A stretch of 64,000 bases of DNA from Alkalihalophilus marmarensis DSM 21297 (GCF_000474275.2 NZ_ATAE01000006.1:1-64000); one strand, 5' to 3'; shown: positions 1 through 8,939, numbered from the stretch's first letter. The notes: a model not told the origin generated them from the sequence alone. Made by a program: numbers and translations.

Positions 1-26
1 AAAAGAGTCGTAATAATCAAGAGAAA

Positions 27-72
27 GGGCAGTTCCTTCTCCACGGTCGGAGAAGAAACTGCCCTTTTTTTT
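27..72 (+). terminator. Rho-independent terminator of an upstream gene
   Basis: A 16-bp stem with one mismatch (GGGCAGTTCCTTCTCC against GGAGAAGAAACTGCCC) is followed directly by a run of T. It ends a plus-strand transcript that begins left of the window. A second inverted repeat, AGGCCACT/AGTGGCCT at about 93-128, lies between it and the end of tnrA and may serve tnrA, although it has no clear U-tract on that strand. Confidence 0.85.
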
Positions 73-147
73 ATTTTTTTGATCATTTCCTCAGGCCACT
101 AAAAAAACCATGGGTTTATCAGTGGCCTCGGTTGGACCTGGCATGAG

Positions 148-456
148 TTATTTTCTTATATTAAACGCTGCATTTAATTGACCACGAAGCATTTTGTCGC
201 GAACTTCTTTCTTCTTCATCATCTTTTGTTCTTGTCTTCTTATTTCGAACGTCTGCATACCATCTTCCATTTTATTTGCAATGTCAATTAGGCGTTCGAC
301 ATCTATAAATGAATACTTGCGTGTACCGCCTTTTGTTCTGTCAGGGTAAATTAATTTTCTTTCTTCATAATAGCGGATCTTCCTCTCGCTCAATCCAGTT
401 AGTTCACTTACTATCCCAATTGTAATCACTTTCTTATCTTTATAAGACATAACCAA
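148..456 (-). CDS. tnrA: Nitrogen regulator TnrA (MerR family)
   Basis: A 102-residue MerR-type transcription factor that controls nitrogen-limitation genes. In Bacillus it is held inactive by feedback-inhibited glutamine synthetase. The N-terminal winged helix (about residues 10-75) holds the family signature [12 protein letters not shown] and a GTRKYS wing. The C-terminus, [11 protein letters not shown], resembles the glutamine-synthetase-binding tail of B. subtilis TnrA. The start shown is TTG at 456, 6 nt after the Shine-Dalgarno core in AAAGAGGTG; an in-frame ATG at 450 is possible but 12 nt away. It is divergent from the siroheme operon, with a TnrA box between them that fits autoregulation. 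GlnR is the main alternative, but the tail and short length favour TnrA. Confidence 0.9.
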   Translation of the reverse strand: MVMSYKDKKVITIGIVSELTGLSERKIRYYEERKLIYPDRTKGGTRKYSFIDVERLIDIANKMEDGMQTFEIRRQEQKMMKKKEVRDKMLRGQLNAAFNIRK

Positions 457-521
457 GAAACACCTCTTTGATGGGGATTATTTATCTGTTTTAAAGTGAG
501 AATGTTCTGACCTTTTGTCAT

Positions 522-574
522 ACTATATCACATGGACAAGGGGGAGGTGAGAGAGTTTGTTAGATTTTCTGACA
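522..574 (-). promoter_or_regulatory. TnrA box and predicted tnrA promoter
   Basis: The 17-mer TGTTAGATTTTCTGACA at 558-574 matches the GlnR/TnrA consensus TGTNANATTTTNTNACA at every fixed position. On the minus strand a TATAGT -10 lies at 527-522, so the expected start is near 515. This puts the box centre about 51 bp upstream, where TnrA activates its B. subtilis targets. The same box lies 125-141 bp upstream of the siroheme operon start and could serve it too, for example with a -10 near 595-600. A TATACT at 632-637 would place the box further upstream, near -78. Confidence 0.7.
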
Positions 575-698
575 AATTTTCGATTGAACGAACATATTAA
601 ATAGTGAATGTACATTTTCTGAAAATTACGTTATACTTTATAAAACTTATAAATTAACTCGGAATAATAGATGTGAGAAATTAAGAGGAGATGAAGAG

Positions 699-2177
699 AT
701 GAACAATGGAGGGTACGTGTATTTAGTTGGGGCAGGTCCTGGGGATTTGCAGCTCATGACATTGAAAGCTAGAAGATGTGTTGAGATGGCAGATGTTGTT
801 CTCTACGACCGGCTGGTGAATCCATTATTGCTTGAATGGACGAAGCCGGATTGTGAGCATATTTATTGCGGGAAATTACCTAAGCGGCACTTATTGAGAC
901 AAGAGGCCATAAATGAAAAGCTCGTTCAGTATGGGAGTGAAGGCAAAGTTGTTGTCAGACTTAAAGGCGGGGACCCAAGTGTGTTTGGTCGAGTGGGGGA
1001 AGAGGCTCATGCTTTAGATGAAGCTGGCGTTCCTTATGAAATCGTTCCAGGGATCACAGCTGGAATTGGAGCGGCAACATATGCTGGTATACCTGTGACG
1101 CATCGGGATCATAGTGCATCGTTTACCGTTGTAACGGGGCATGACAAGTCTGAAAAAGGAGAGCCTTTAATCGATTGGCAAGCACTTGCAAAAGGGAGCG
1201 ATACAATTGCTTTCTATATGGGAGTGAAAAACCTCGGTTATATAGCTAATCAACTAACCCTGCACGGTAAGCCTAAAGACACACCTGTTATTTTAATTCA
1301 ATGGGGAACGTTAGGCAGTCAAAAAACCGTGAGCGGTACACTTGAAACGATTGCAGAAGAAGTAAGCAAATCAAACTTGACGAACCCTGCGATTACTTTA
1401 GTTGGTGAAGTTGCAAACATAAGAAAAGAACCAAGCTGGTTTGAGCGAAAACCTCTATTTGGCCAGCATATCTTATTAGGCAGAACTTCAGGAAGCCAAG
1501 GTGCGGTTGCTCATGAGTTAGAAGAATTAGGAGCTGAAGTATTCGAATTTCCACGTATCTATTCTAAGACAGCTGAAAAACCGCAAACGGATTTTAGGGA
1601 CTTTGATCAAATTGTCTTTATATCGCCTGAAAGTGTTGAAATCTTTTTTAATTGGTTGAGAACAGATAAGGTGGATCTACGAGAAATCAGGGCTACATTT
1701 CATGTGCGCTCAAAAAAATCAGAGAGGGTTTTAGAGAAGTACGGTTGTTTTACAAGTGAATTAACTAAGGTAAAGGAGGACTCTTCTAAGGTTCTGTTGC
1801 TAGGCAATGCACATTTAGCAAATGACAAAATGTTATTAACTGACACTTGGGGGTCACATGAATATGTTATTACCCATCACGACTTTGTTGTCTCGTCTAC
1901 AGATGTTACCTGTGAAAGATTAAAAGATGAAGGGCGTATTCAAACCATTGTCTTCCCAAGTGCTCAGTCTGTACAAACCGTCAGCGGTCGGTTTATGAAG
2001 ATGGGCTGGAGCATAGAGGAGATTAACAATACGGTCAAAGTAATTTGCTTTGGTTCAATGTCAGAGAAGGCAGCCCTTTCTGCTGGTTATAAAGTAGATG
2101 TCGTGTTAGAATCTCCTACAAAAGAAGCGCTTATTAACGTACTAAGACAATCTAACATAACAGAGGTGGTTAAGTAG
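699..2177 (+). CDS. cobA: Uroporphyrinogen-III C-methyltransferase fused to HemD-like domain (NasF type)
   Basis: Methylates uroporphyrinogen III twice with S-adenosylmethionine to give precorrin-2, the first step of siroheme synthesis. Residues about 5-245 are the SUMT domain, with VGAGPGD near 10 and RLKGGDPSVFGR near 87-98. Residues about 255-485 resemble uroporphyrinogen-III synthase, giving a 492-residue fusion like B. subtilis NasF (about 483 residues) rather than the single-domain YlnD/SumT. The ribosome site is AAGAGGAG. The stop overlaps the sirB start by one base, so the three genes form one operon. Siroheme is needed by assimilatory nitrite and sulfite reductases; the adjacent TnrA box points to nitrogen control. 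Whether the HemD half is catalytic cannot be judged here. Confidence 0.92.
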   Translation: MNNGGYVYLVGAGPGDLQLMTLKARRCVEMADVVLYDRLVNPLLLEWTKPDCEHIYCGKLPKRHLLRQEAINEKLVQYGSEGKVVVRLKGGDPSVFGRVGEEAHALDEAGVPYEIVPGITAGIGAATYAGIPVTHRDHSASFTVVTGHDKSEKGEPLIDWQALAKGSDTIAFYMGVKNLGYIANQLTLHGKPKDTPVILIQWGTLGSQKTVSGTLETIAEEVSKSNLTNPAITLVGEVANIRKEPSWFERKPLFGQHILLGRTSGSQGAVAHELEELGAEVFEFPRIYSKTAEKPQTDFRDFDQIVFISPESVEIFFNWLRTDKVDLREIRATFHVRSKKSERVLEKYGCFTSELTKVKEDSSKVLLLGNAHLANDKMLLTDTWGSHEYVITHHDFVVSSTDVTCERLKDEGRIQTIVFPSAQSVQTVSGRFMKMGWSIEEINNTVKVICFGSMSEKAALSAGYKVDVVLESPTKEALINVLRQSNITEVVK

Positions 2178-3016
2178 TGAAAGCCATTTTATATGTAGGG
2201 CACGGAAGCCGGGTGAGGGCTGGAAATGAAGAATTAATCGCATTTATTAACCAAGTAAAGCTGCGGTTTCCCGAGATTCCTATTCAGGAGCATAGTTTTA
2301 TTGAACTTGCCGAACCGTCTATCGACCAAGGAATAAAAACATGTATTGAAAAAGGGGCAACAGATATCGCGGTCATTCCTGTTTTGCTGCTAACGGCCAA
2401 TCATGCGAAATTTGATATCCCAAGAGAAATCGACCGAGCAAAAGCAGAATATCCTCATGTACAGTTTTCTTACGGACGCCCATTTGGAGTGGAGTCAACA
2501 TTAATCTCAATAGTAAAGAAGCGACTTGAATACAAAGGTTTAAAAAGTGTTGAAGGCAGACCGACAGATGAGAAGCGTGAAGAGGTAAGTGTTCTGCTTG
2601 TAGGACGGGGCAGCAGCGATCCAGATGCAAACAGCGATTTAATGAAAATCTCTAGACTTTTGTGGGAGGAAGCTCCGGTAAGTGAAATAGAGGTATGTTA
2701 TATCGCGGCAACAAGACCATCTGTCGATCAAGGTTTGGAGAAAATTACTAGATTACCTTATAAAAAAGTATTCGTTCTTCCTTATCTTCTTTTCACCGGT
2801 GTCTTAATGAAAGGACTCCAAAAAAAATTAGACCAGTGGTCGCTTGAAACCGGAATAGAATCGATTTTATGCCCTTATTTAGGGTTTGATGATGATATGA
2901 AAGAAGTGTTGGTCAAGAGGGTAGAAGAAGTGTTAGCTAATCAGGTGAGGGTGAATTGTGATTTATGTGTTTATCGAATAGAAGCAGAAGAAAAAAAGCA
3001 GGTGACCTCTGAATGA
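2177..3016 (+). CDS. sirB: Sirohydrochlorin ferrochelatase SirB (CbiX family)
   Basis: Inserts Fe2+ into sirohydrochlorin to make siroheme. The 279 residues form two CbiX-type halves: YVGHGSRVRAGNEEL near the N-terminus with the metal-binding His, and VGRGSSDPDANSDL near residue 142, where the His position is replaced by Arg, as expected for a two-domain enzyme with one active half. A C-terminal CDLC (about 261-264) resembles the MxCxxC that carries an Fe-S centre in some large CbiX proteins. GTG start, overlapping the upstream stop as TAGTG, with AGAGGTGG upstream. The downstream gene overlaps by 4 nt (ATGA), which suggests translational coupling. Confidence 0.88.
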   Translation: MKAILYVGHGSRVRAGNEELIAFINQVKLRFPEIPIQEHSFIELAEPSIDQGIKTCIEKGATDIAVIPVLLLTANHAKFDIPREIDRAKAEYPHVQFSYGRPFGVESTLISIVKKRLEYKGLKSVEGRPTDEKREEVSVLLVGRGSSDPDANSDLMKISRLLWEEAPVSEIEVCYIAATRPSVDQGLEKITRLPYKKVFVLPYLLFTGVLMKGLQKKLDQWSLETGIESILCPYLGFDDDMKEVLVKRVEEVLANQVRVNCDLCVYRIEAEEKKQVTSE

Positions 3017-3636
3017 ATCTTCCTGTGATGATGGACCTTGAGGGACGGGAAGTAACGGTAGTTGGAGGGGGGAGAGTGGCTTACCGTCAAATAAAGAAGC
3101 TTCGGCTTCAAAAAGCAACCATTCATCTTATCTCACCAGATATTATTGCAGAAATCGAAGACCTAGTTAGAGCAGGTGAAGTGAGCTTTGAAAAACGTGA
3201 AGTTAAGCCGAATGAATCGTTCTCATCTGACCTAGTCATTCTAGCTACTAATGATCAAGAATTAAATGAGGCGCTTTATTATAACCGGGAAGCTAGACAA
3301 TGGGTCTATAATGCCTCAAATCAAGCAAAGAGTGATATCCACTTTCCTCACATTTTACAAAAAGGGGATTTAACGATCACAGTTTCAACAAATGGGGCAA
3401 GTCCGTTCTATGCTAAAGAGCTCTCAAAACAAATCGTAAACCAGTTGCCAGTTGATATTGAAGATCAGCTCTTATTTTTAAAATGGGCAAGAGATCAGAT
3501 TAAAAGCGCGTCTTTAAATTCAGTTGATAAAAAAGATCTGCTTACTCAAATCGTTCAATCTTATTGGCTAAACGATAAAGAGCGTGAGGAGAAGCTTCTG
3601 ATGAAAGTAAAGAAAGCATTAAATAAAGAAGCCTGA
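3013..3636 (+). CDS. sirC: Precorrin-2 dehydrogenase SirC
   Basis: A 207-residue NAD-dependent dehydrogenase that oxidises precorrin-2 to sirohydrochlorin; it acts between the two upstream gene products. The N-terminal Rossmann fold carries VVGGGRVAYRQIKKL at about 16-30, and the conserved STNGASPFYAKELSKQI helix sits near 127-142, as in the CysG N-terminal domain and B. subtilis YlnF. It overlaps sirB by 4 nt and is the last gene of the siroheme operon. A 10-bp hairpin follows at the stop codon. Confidence 0.9.
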   Translation: MNLPVMMDLEGREVTVVGGGRVAYRQIKKLRLQKATIHLISPDIIAEIEDLVRAGEVSFEKREVKPNESFSSDLVILATNDQELNEALYYNREARQWVYNASNQAKSDIHFPHILQKGDLTITVSTNGASPFYAKELSKQIVNQLPVDIEDQLLFLKWARDQIKSASLNSVDKKDLLTQIVQSYWLNDKEREEKLLMKVKKALNKEA

Positions 3637-3656
3637 TCCGGATAGGATCAGGCTGT
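3630..3656. terminator. Hairpin between convergent sirC and folE2
   Basis: AGCCTGATCC and GGATCAGGCT form a perfect 10-bp stem with a 5-nt loop, overlapping the sirC stop codon. The U-tract is weak on both strands (GTTTATTATT on plus), so it is a plausible but not strong bidirectional terminator. Confidence 0.6.
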
Positions 3657-3659
3657 TTA

Positions 3660-4547
3660 TTATTCTTTAGAGAAAGAAAGCTGCGCAATTGCATCATGCT
3701 GGTGAATCGACTCTTCATTACGGCACTCAATTTCAAATGAACGAATCGCTTCATTTTCATAAAGATCACTAGCTACAAGACGAACAAGATCTTCTACAAA
3801 ACGAGGGTTCTCATATGCATGTTCGGTAACAGCTTTTTCATCAGGTCTCTTTAATACAGGGTAAAGAATGGAGCTTGCATTACTTTCTGCTGCTTCAAGC
3901 AGTGCTTGCTTCCAATCAATATCTGCCACATCATCCACCACAGCACTCATTGTTACAAAGCCGCGCTGATTGTGCGCACTATACTCACTAATTTCTTTTG
4001 AACAAGGACATAAAGTAGTTACAGCAGCAACTAAAGTAATCTTTGATGTGTAACCTGTTTCTTCATTAAAACTTACATCAAATGTAACATCTGCGTGAGC
4101 CATTCCTTCTTTCTTCATAGAAGGGCTTGATTTAGTAAAGAACCAAGGGAATGTAACCTTTACATCAGATGCTTTTTGGTCCATTTCGCGAGCTAAGATG
4201 GCAGCAAACTCACGCAGCGTTTCAAGTGAAAGAAGGTGAGTTTGGAAATACATATGGAGCTGTTCTGTTAAACGGCTCATGTTAATCCCTTTGAATTCTG
4301 CATCTAAGCTTGTCGTCATAGCAAATTCGGCTGTAGTCGTTTGAGTTGTTGGTGCTAGAGCCGATTCAATCATCACAGGATACTTAACCTTTGAAATACC
4401 TACTTTTTGAATAGGAAAATAATAATCATCTGGTTTATTTTGAAGATCTGGCATCTGATCTTTTTCTTTAGGCTTTGTTCCTTCAATTGGTTCCACTGAG
4501 CCGAAATGACGGTGCCTTTCAGCTTTAGGCGGCAATTGTCTATTCAT
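3660..4547 (-). CDS. folE2: GTP cyclohydrolase FolE2 (type IB)
   Basis: Converts GTP to 7,8-dihydroneopterin triphosphate for folate synthesis, using a metal centre that does not depend on zinc. The COG1469 signature TLCPCSKEIS followed by EYSAHNQRG supplies the metal-binding Cys and catalytic residues. Three consecutive ATG codons occur at 4553, 4550 and 4547; the last lies 8 nt from AGGAG and is chosen (295 residues, beginning MNRQLPPK). In B. subtilis the orthologue YciA is a zinc-starvation gene under Zur. I looked for the Zur palindrome in 4548-4757 and saw no convincing copy, so zinc regulation is not shown here. Confidence 0.93.
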   Translation of the reverse strand: MNRQLPPKAERHRHFGSVEPIEGTKPKEKDQMPDLQNKPDDYYFPIQKVGISKVKYPVMIESALAPTTQTTTAEFAMTTSLDAEFKGINMSRLTEQLHMYFQTHLLSLETLREFAAILAREMDQKASDVKVTFPWFFTKSSPSMKKEGMAHADVTFDVSFNEETGYTSKITLVAAVTTLCPCSKEISEYSAHNQRGFVTMSAVVDDVADIDWKQALLEAAESNASSILYPVLKRPDEKAVTEHAYENPRFVEDLVRLVASDLYENEAIRSFEIECRNEESIHQHDAIAQLSFSKE

Positions 4548-4757
4548 CATCATCACTCCTGATTTATCCTCTAACATAATCTATAAGTAGAGTAAATTAC
4601 ATAAGAAATACGAAATTATCATACCATATTTTGTTCCAAGCAGAAAACAACTTGATTCGATATAGTTAAAAATTACTTATACAAGTTGTAAAGGTTGCAT
4701 GCGCTGCTCCCTCATATTACACTACAAAAGGAAATGTAGACAAGGAAGTGAGCATAT

Positions 4758-5042
4758 TTGAAAAAAGGAACGGGTATTTTAATAGCAGTCGCACTAGTTT
4801 TAGTAGTGCTTGGGTTAACGATTCAAACAACCGTTCAACCTACTGATGAGAGGGTAATTGTTGATCACACAAAGAAAGTTTACAGTGCACCAGAGTGTTT
4901 TGATCAAGCTGAATTAACCAACAATCTTGAAGAAGTTACATATGGCTATGCAGTTGATCTAGGATATGATTCTGAATCATCTTGTACGGCTGAAGCACTT
5001 AAAAGTGAGAAAATGCCAGTATTACTCTCATGGTTCAGATAA
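4758..5042 (+). CDS. Small membrane-anchored or secreted protein of unknown function
   Basis: 94 residues with one N-terminal hydrophobic segment (about 5-23), which could be a signal anchor or uncleaved signal peptide. The outside domain is short and acidic with two cysteines (about 47 and 75) that could form a disulfide. TTG start preceded by AAGGAAGTGAG, and followed at once by a strong terminator, so it is a single-gene unit. I do not recognise the family. Codon use looks like that of its neighbours. Confidence 0.65.
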   Translation: MKKGTGILIAVALVLVVLGLTIQTTVQPTDERVIVDHTKKVYSAPECFDQAELTNNLEEVTYGYAVDLGYDSESSCTAEALKSEKMPVLLSWFR

Positions 5043-5045
5043 GCT

Positions 5046-5079
5046 GACCCCCCGCATGAAAATGCGCGGGGATTTTTTT
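5046..5079 (+). terminator. Rho-independent terminator
   Basis: A GC-rich hairpin, CCCCGCAT with ATGCGCGGGG around a GAAA tetraloop, followed by seven T. It lies four bases after the small anchored-protein gene. Confidence 0.85.
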
Positions 5080-5419
5080 GTTTCTTTTCATTTATTCCAG
5101 CTGTAACCTAATTTACAAAGAGCTAGTGAAAGAAGTGTAGACATAATATAATGAAATGAACATAAAATGTCCTTTATATGTGCTTAACCATACTCAAGAA
5201 TGCTTCTCCATTTTGAGCATTTGGGAGAATTGGGCAATGATTGGCGTAAAATGAATGAACTAGACGGGTGAGGCGAGGTAAGCTAAGTTAAGCGTTTGGT
5301 ATGCGGGATGAGTAGGATAGATTCACTTTGCGGCAACGGTGTCATTGTGCTATAGTTAGAATGTTCAAATAATTAGATAAATAGAGAAAACGAGAGAAGT
5401 AAGGAGCTGGAGTGACAAG
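5080..5419. other. Intergenic region upstream of aspartokinase
   Basis: 340 bp with no credible gene. I looked for a lysine riboswitch, which controls lysC-type aspartokinases, and did not find its conserved helices or an attenuator hairpin. This fits the downstream gene being of the threonine-linked type. TATAGT at 5352-5357 with TTGCGG at 5328-5333 is a weak promoter candidate. Confidence 0.4.
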
Positions 5420-6790
5420 ATGAAGGTAGCTAAATTTGGGGGAAGTTCCGTAGCTAGTGCAGAACAAATCAAAAAAGTTGCAGCAATTGTATCAGAGGAT
5501 TCTGAGCGGAAAATTGTTGTCGTTTCTGCACCTGGAAAAAGAGATAGCAGCGACACGAAAGTTACAGATTTACTTATTCATTTAGGTGAAACATACCTGT
5601 CGAATGGCGAGGTAGAATTAGCGCTGCAAGCCGTTGTAGAACGCTATGCTTCCATTGCCGAGGGTCTTGGTTTAGGGGGCAGTATTATTGCCACAATCGA
5701 AGCTGATCTCCGTGAGAGGTTAACATTTGACAGGAATCGTTCTGGGTCATTTATGGACTTAATTAAAGCTAGCGGCGAGGATAATAATGCTAAATTAATT
5801 GCGTCATACTTACAAAGTGTGGGCTTACCTGCAAAATATGTTAATCCTAAAGATGCAGGTTTATTAGTAAGTGATGAGCCAGGAAATGCTCAGGTGCTTC
5901 CAGAAGCTTACGATCATTTAAAAGAGCTGCGTAACACTGATGAAATCATTGTTTTCCCAGGTTTCTTTGGCTACTCAAAAGAAGGGACTCTTGTAACGTT
6001 CCCACGAGGCGGATCTGATATTACTGGTTCGATCTTAGCGGCCGGAGTGGAAGCTGACTTATATGAGAACTTTACAGACGTAGATTCTGTTTTTGCAGCG
6101 AACCCAAATGTCGTTTCAGAACCTGTGAAAATCAAGAAAATGACATATCGAGAAATGCGCGAGCTCTCGTATGCCGGATTTTCTGTTTTCCATGATGAAG
6201 CCTTAATTCCTGCATTCAGAAAAGGAATTCCTGTTTGTGTGAAAAATACCAACAATCCATCTTCCTCTGGAACGATGATTATCGCCGAGCGCGAATATTT
6301 TCTAAATCCTGTGATTGGGATTGCAGCAGATGAAGGCTTTTCAACCATTTACGTTCGTAAATACTTAATGAATAGAGAAGTGGGCTTTGGACGAAGACTT
6401 CTGCAAATTATTGAAGATGAAGGCTTGTCCTATGAACATATTCCATCGGGAATTGACGATACATCTGTCATTCTGAGACAATGTCAGTTAACTCCTGAGA
6501 TTGAAGAGCGGATTGTTGAGCGTATCAGAATGGAACTTGGCGCAGATGATGTGTATATTGAAAAGGATTTTGCAATGATTATGATTGTCGGAGAAGGGAT
6601 GCACAATACAGTTGGCGTGTCAGCTCGTATGACTGCTGCTCTGGCCCGTGCTAATGTGAATATTGAGATGATTAACCAAGGATCTTCTGAAGTGAGCTTA
6701 GTTATTGGGATTCATGAAAAAGATACAGACCGCGCAGTACGAGAACTGTATGCTGAATTTTTCGGTGCTGCAGTTGAAGTCGTTCAATAA
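5420..6790 (+). CDS. Aspartate kinase (ThrD/YclM type)
   Basis: Phosphorylates aspartate, the first step to lysine, threonine and methionine. 456 residues in one chain: an amino-acid kinase domain with KFGGSSVAS at 4-12 and PRGGSDITGS near 195, then two ACT-type regulatory domains (about 310-455) with GEGMHNTVGVSARM and NVNIEMINQGSSEVS. The length matches B. subtilis YclM, not the alpha/beta internally re-started LysC. Good ribosome site AAGGAG. Single gene, closed by a bidirectional terminator shared with the sodium channel gene. Confidence 0.92.
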   Translation: MKVAKFGGSSVASAEQIKKVAAIVSEDSERKIVVVSAPGKRDSSDTKVTDLLIHLGETYLSNGEVELALQAVVERYASIAEGLGLGGSIIATIEADLRERLTFDRNRSGSFMDLIKASGEDNNAKLIASYLQSVGLPAKYVNPKDAGLLVSDEPGNAQVLPEAYDHLKELRNTDEIIVFPGFFGYSKEGTLVTFPRGGSDITGSILAAGVEADLYENFTDVDSVFAANPNVVSEPVKIKKMTYREMRELSYAGFSVFHDEALIPAFRKGIPVCVKNTNNPSSSGTMIIAEREYFLNPVIGIAADEGFSTIYVRKYLMNREVGFGRRLLQIIEDEGLSYEHIPSGIDDTSVILRQCQLTPEIEERIVERIRMELGADDVYIEKDFAMIMIVGEGMHNTVGVSARMTAALARANVNIEMINQGSSEVSLVIGIHEKDTDRAVRELYAEFFGAAVEVVQ

Positions 6791-6806
6791 ATAGTAATAC
6801 GCACAC

Positions 6807-6839
6807 AAAAAAGGAGCTGTCATTAGTCAGCTCCTTTTT
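6807..6839. terminator. Bidirectional terminator
   Basis: AAAAAGGAGCTG and CAGCTCCTTTTT form a stem flanked by A and T runs, so it works on both strands. It separates aspartokinase from the convergent sodium channel gene. Confidence 0.88.
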
Positions 6840-6840
6840 G

Positions 6841-7695
6841 TTACCCTTTTTTTGTTTGCTGTTTATACATTTGTTTAATGAGGTCTTTCATCTCTGCTAC
6901 TTCATTACGCAGAGAAGCAAGCTCTTCTTTTGTATCTGCCTCTTTATCATCTAATTCTGATTTGAGTTCTTCTTCGTTTGCTTTTTCAACGTTATTAACG
7001 ATAACACCGATAAATAAGTTAAAGACAATAAATGTCCCTACTAAAATAAAGATGACAAAATAAATCCAGGACCACCAAACCTCTGCAAAAATCGGCCTCA
7101 TGACACCGCTTGCCCAAGATTCAAGTGTAACAACTTGGAATAATGTTAATAAAGAAAGCTGTAAGTTACCAAAATACTCAGGTGCTACAGAAGCAAATAA
7201 CATCGTTCCAATCACAGCGAAAATATAGAAAATAATTCCCATCAGGATCATAATGTTTCCTAAAGCCGGGATGGTCATCAGCAAAGCATCGACTAAACGA
7301 CGCAGAGAAGGAATGACAGAAATGGCACGTAATACGCGAAGAACGCGCAGGATACGAAGAACCGTTACAAAATGAGCACCGGCAAAGACATGACCGGCAA
7401 GAACGATTAATAAATCAAACCAGTTCCAGCTGCTTTTAAAAAAGGATTTAGTCGGTCTCGCTGCGATAAAACGCAGTGTAATCTCAATTGTAAATATCCA
7501 AAGCAAGGCTAAATCTGCTGCGTAGAACCAATCATTATAACCTTGATATACAGTAGGATATGTTTCAAGGCCTACAATAATGGCATTAATGATAATCAAG
7601 GTAATAATAGTTGGAGTGAAGGCCTTATGAAAGACGATACGCTGAGCTAAGGCTACTAATGGTGGAACTTGTTGTTCGGCTGGATTGTTTTCCAT
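6841..7695 (-). CDS. Voltage-gated sodium channel, NaChBac family
   Basis: A 284-residue single-domain subunit that assembles as a tetramer in the membrane. S1-S4 voltage sensor spans about residues 22-125; S4 holds VLRILRVLRVLR with Arg at every third position. The pore loop carries the selectivity filter TLESWAS near residue 190, the motif of NaChBac that selects Na+. S6 ends about 235 and is followed by a charged coiled coil (about 237-280, rich in Glu/Lys) that is the usual tetramerisation tail. In alkaliphilic bacilli this channel readmits Na+ for pH homeostasis, motility and chemotaxis. Monocistronic, as far as the sequence shows. Confidence 0.95.
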   Translation of the reverse strand: MENNPAEQQVPPLVALAQRIVFHKAFTPTIITLIIINAIIVGLETYPTVYQGYNDWFYAADLALLWIFTIEITLRFIAARPTKSFFKSSWNWFDLLIVLAGHVFAGAHFVTVLRILRVLRVLRAISVIPSLRRLVDALLMTIPALGNIMILMGIIFYIFAVIGTMLFASVAPEYFGNLQLSLLTLFQVVTLESWASGVMRPIFAEVWWSWIYFVIFILVGTFIVFNLFIGVIVNNVEKANEEELKSELDDKEADTKEELASLRNEVAEMKDLIKQMYKQQTKKG

Positions 7696-7928
7696 TTACA
7701 TAATAACTCCTTCTTGCATTTTATTCTGCTATTCGATATGCACACTTTCCTATTTTACTAGATAAGAAGTCAACAAGACAAGCTGACGTTTCTTTTTATA
7801 TATGTGCAATCCCTTCATCAGTAATTGAAACACGAAATCGAAATAACCACTTCGAAAGCGAGGTAAATTATTTCGTCATTCGGATTTATTCTGCTATGAT
7901 CAATAATAATAGAAAAGGGAGGGTGAAT

Positions 7929-8939
7929 ATGAGAAAAGAATCACCTATTATTATTCTAGGAGCAGGGTTAACAGGACTATTTGCTGCACAAGAATTAAAA
8001 AAGAAAAGCATCCCGTCTCTACTCATTGAAAAAGGGAGAAGTGTAGGGGGCAGGATGGCTACAAGAAGAATCCAAAGCGGTAGAGCCGACCATGGAGCTC
8101 AATTTTTTACAGCAAGATCAGATGTTATGAAAAGTTTAGTAGACAGCTGGATGAAAGAGGGCACTGTTAATGAGTGGACAAAGGGCTTTCACCAAATGGA
8201 CTTAGGCGGTAAAGTTCATTTAGAGACAGATGGTTATCCGCGGTATGTGGGCTCAACTAGTATGAATGCGCTTACAAAATCACTTGTTGATGAGAATGAT
8301 ATTCTTTTAAATCATCGTGCCGTTCATCTTGATTATCAAAAGCAACAATGGCAGTTGGAAGTCATAAATGAGCAGGATTCTGTAACAGAAACAGTACAAG
8401 CGGCAGGAATTATATCAACCATTCCGATCCCTCAAGTCCTCACCTGGATGAACCTCGGGCTGCTAGAAAGTGATATAAAGATGGAGCTTGCAAATATTAC
8501 GTATGATCCTTGCATTTGTTTAATGGTTACGTTAAGAAATGACAGCAGAATTCCTCCTAAGGGCGGTATACAGGGAGAAGGGGATGTCGCTTTTATAGGA
8601 GACAATCAACAAAAAGGAATATCGACCAAACCGATCATAACGATTCATGCCTCAGGAGAATGGAGTTCTAACAATTTCGATGCAGCCGATGACGAGGTCA
8701 CTTCATTCTTATTAAAGCAAGTAGAATCACTCATTTCTCCTAATGAAGTAGAAGAAGTACAAGTGAAGAGGTGGCGGTATGCAAAGCCACGGTCACTATA
8801 TCCAGACAGGGTGCTTGCTACAACGTATCCGAGTCCTATAGTGTTTGCAGGAGATTGCTTTAAAGAAGGGAAAGTAGAAGGCGCTGTATTATCTGGAATG
8901 GAAGCAGGAAAACGAATGAGCAGGTACTTAAAGAAATAG
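7929..8939 (+). CDS. Renalase-like FAD-dependent oxidoreductase
   Basis: 336 residues. The N-terminal FAD-binding Rossmann motif is GAGLTGLFAAQEL (about 11-23), followed by GRSVGGRMATRR and the DHGAQFFTAR motif typical of COG3380 renalase-like flavoproteins. The C-terminal VFAGDCFKEGKVEGAVLSG is the second FAD-contact segment. Substrate unknown; animal renalase oxidises alpha forms of NAD(P)H, but that should not be assumed here. The ATG at 7929 is chosen because GGGAGGG lies 5-11 nt upstream; an ATG 33 nt earlier lacks a ribosome site. No operon partner: a repeat element begins at the stop codon. Confidence 0.82.
   Translation: MRKESPIIILGAGLTGLFAAQELKKKSIPSLLIEKGRSVGGRMATRRIQSGRADHGAQFFTARSDVMKSLVDSWMKEGTVNEWTKGFHQMDLGGKVHLETDGYPRYVGSTSMNALTKSLVDENDILLNHRAVHLDYQKQQWQLEVINEQDSVTETVQAAGIISTIPIPQVLTWMNLGLLESDIKMELANITYDPCICLMVTLRNDSRIPPKGGIQGEGDVAFIGDNQQKGISTKPIITIHASGEWSSNNFDAADDEVTSFLLKQVESLISPNEVEEVQVKRWRYAKPRSLYPDRVLATTYPSPIVFAGDCFKEGKVEGAVLSGMEAGKRMSRYLKK

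Noticed and set aside
4548-4757. Zur operator upstream of folE2
   Set aside because: No sequence close to TCGTAATNATTACGA was found on either strand.
5081-5419. Possible lysine riboswitch or T-box upstream of aspartokinase
   Set aside because: The conserved L-box segments and a terminator/antiterminator pair are absent; no T-box core sequence is present.
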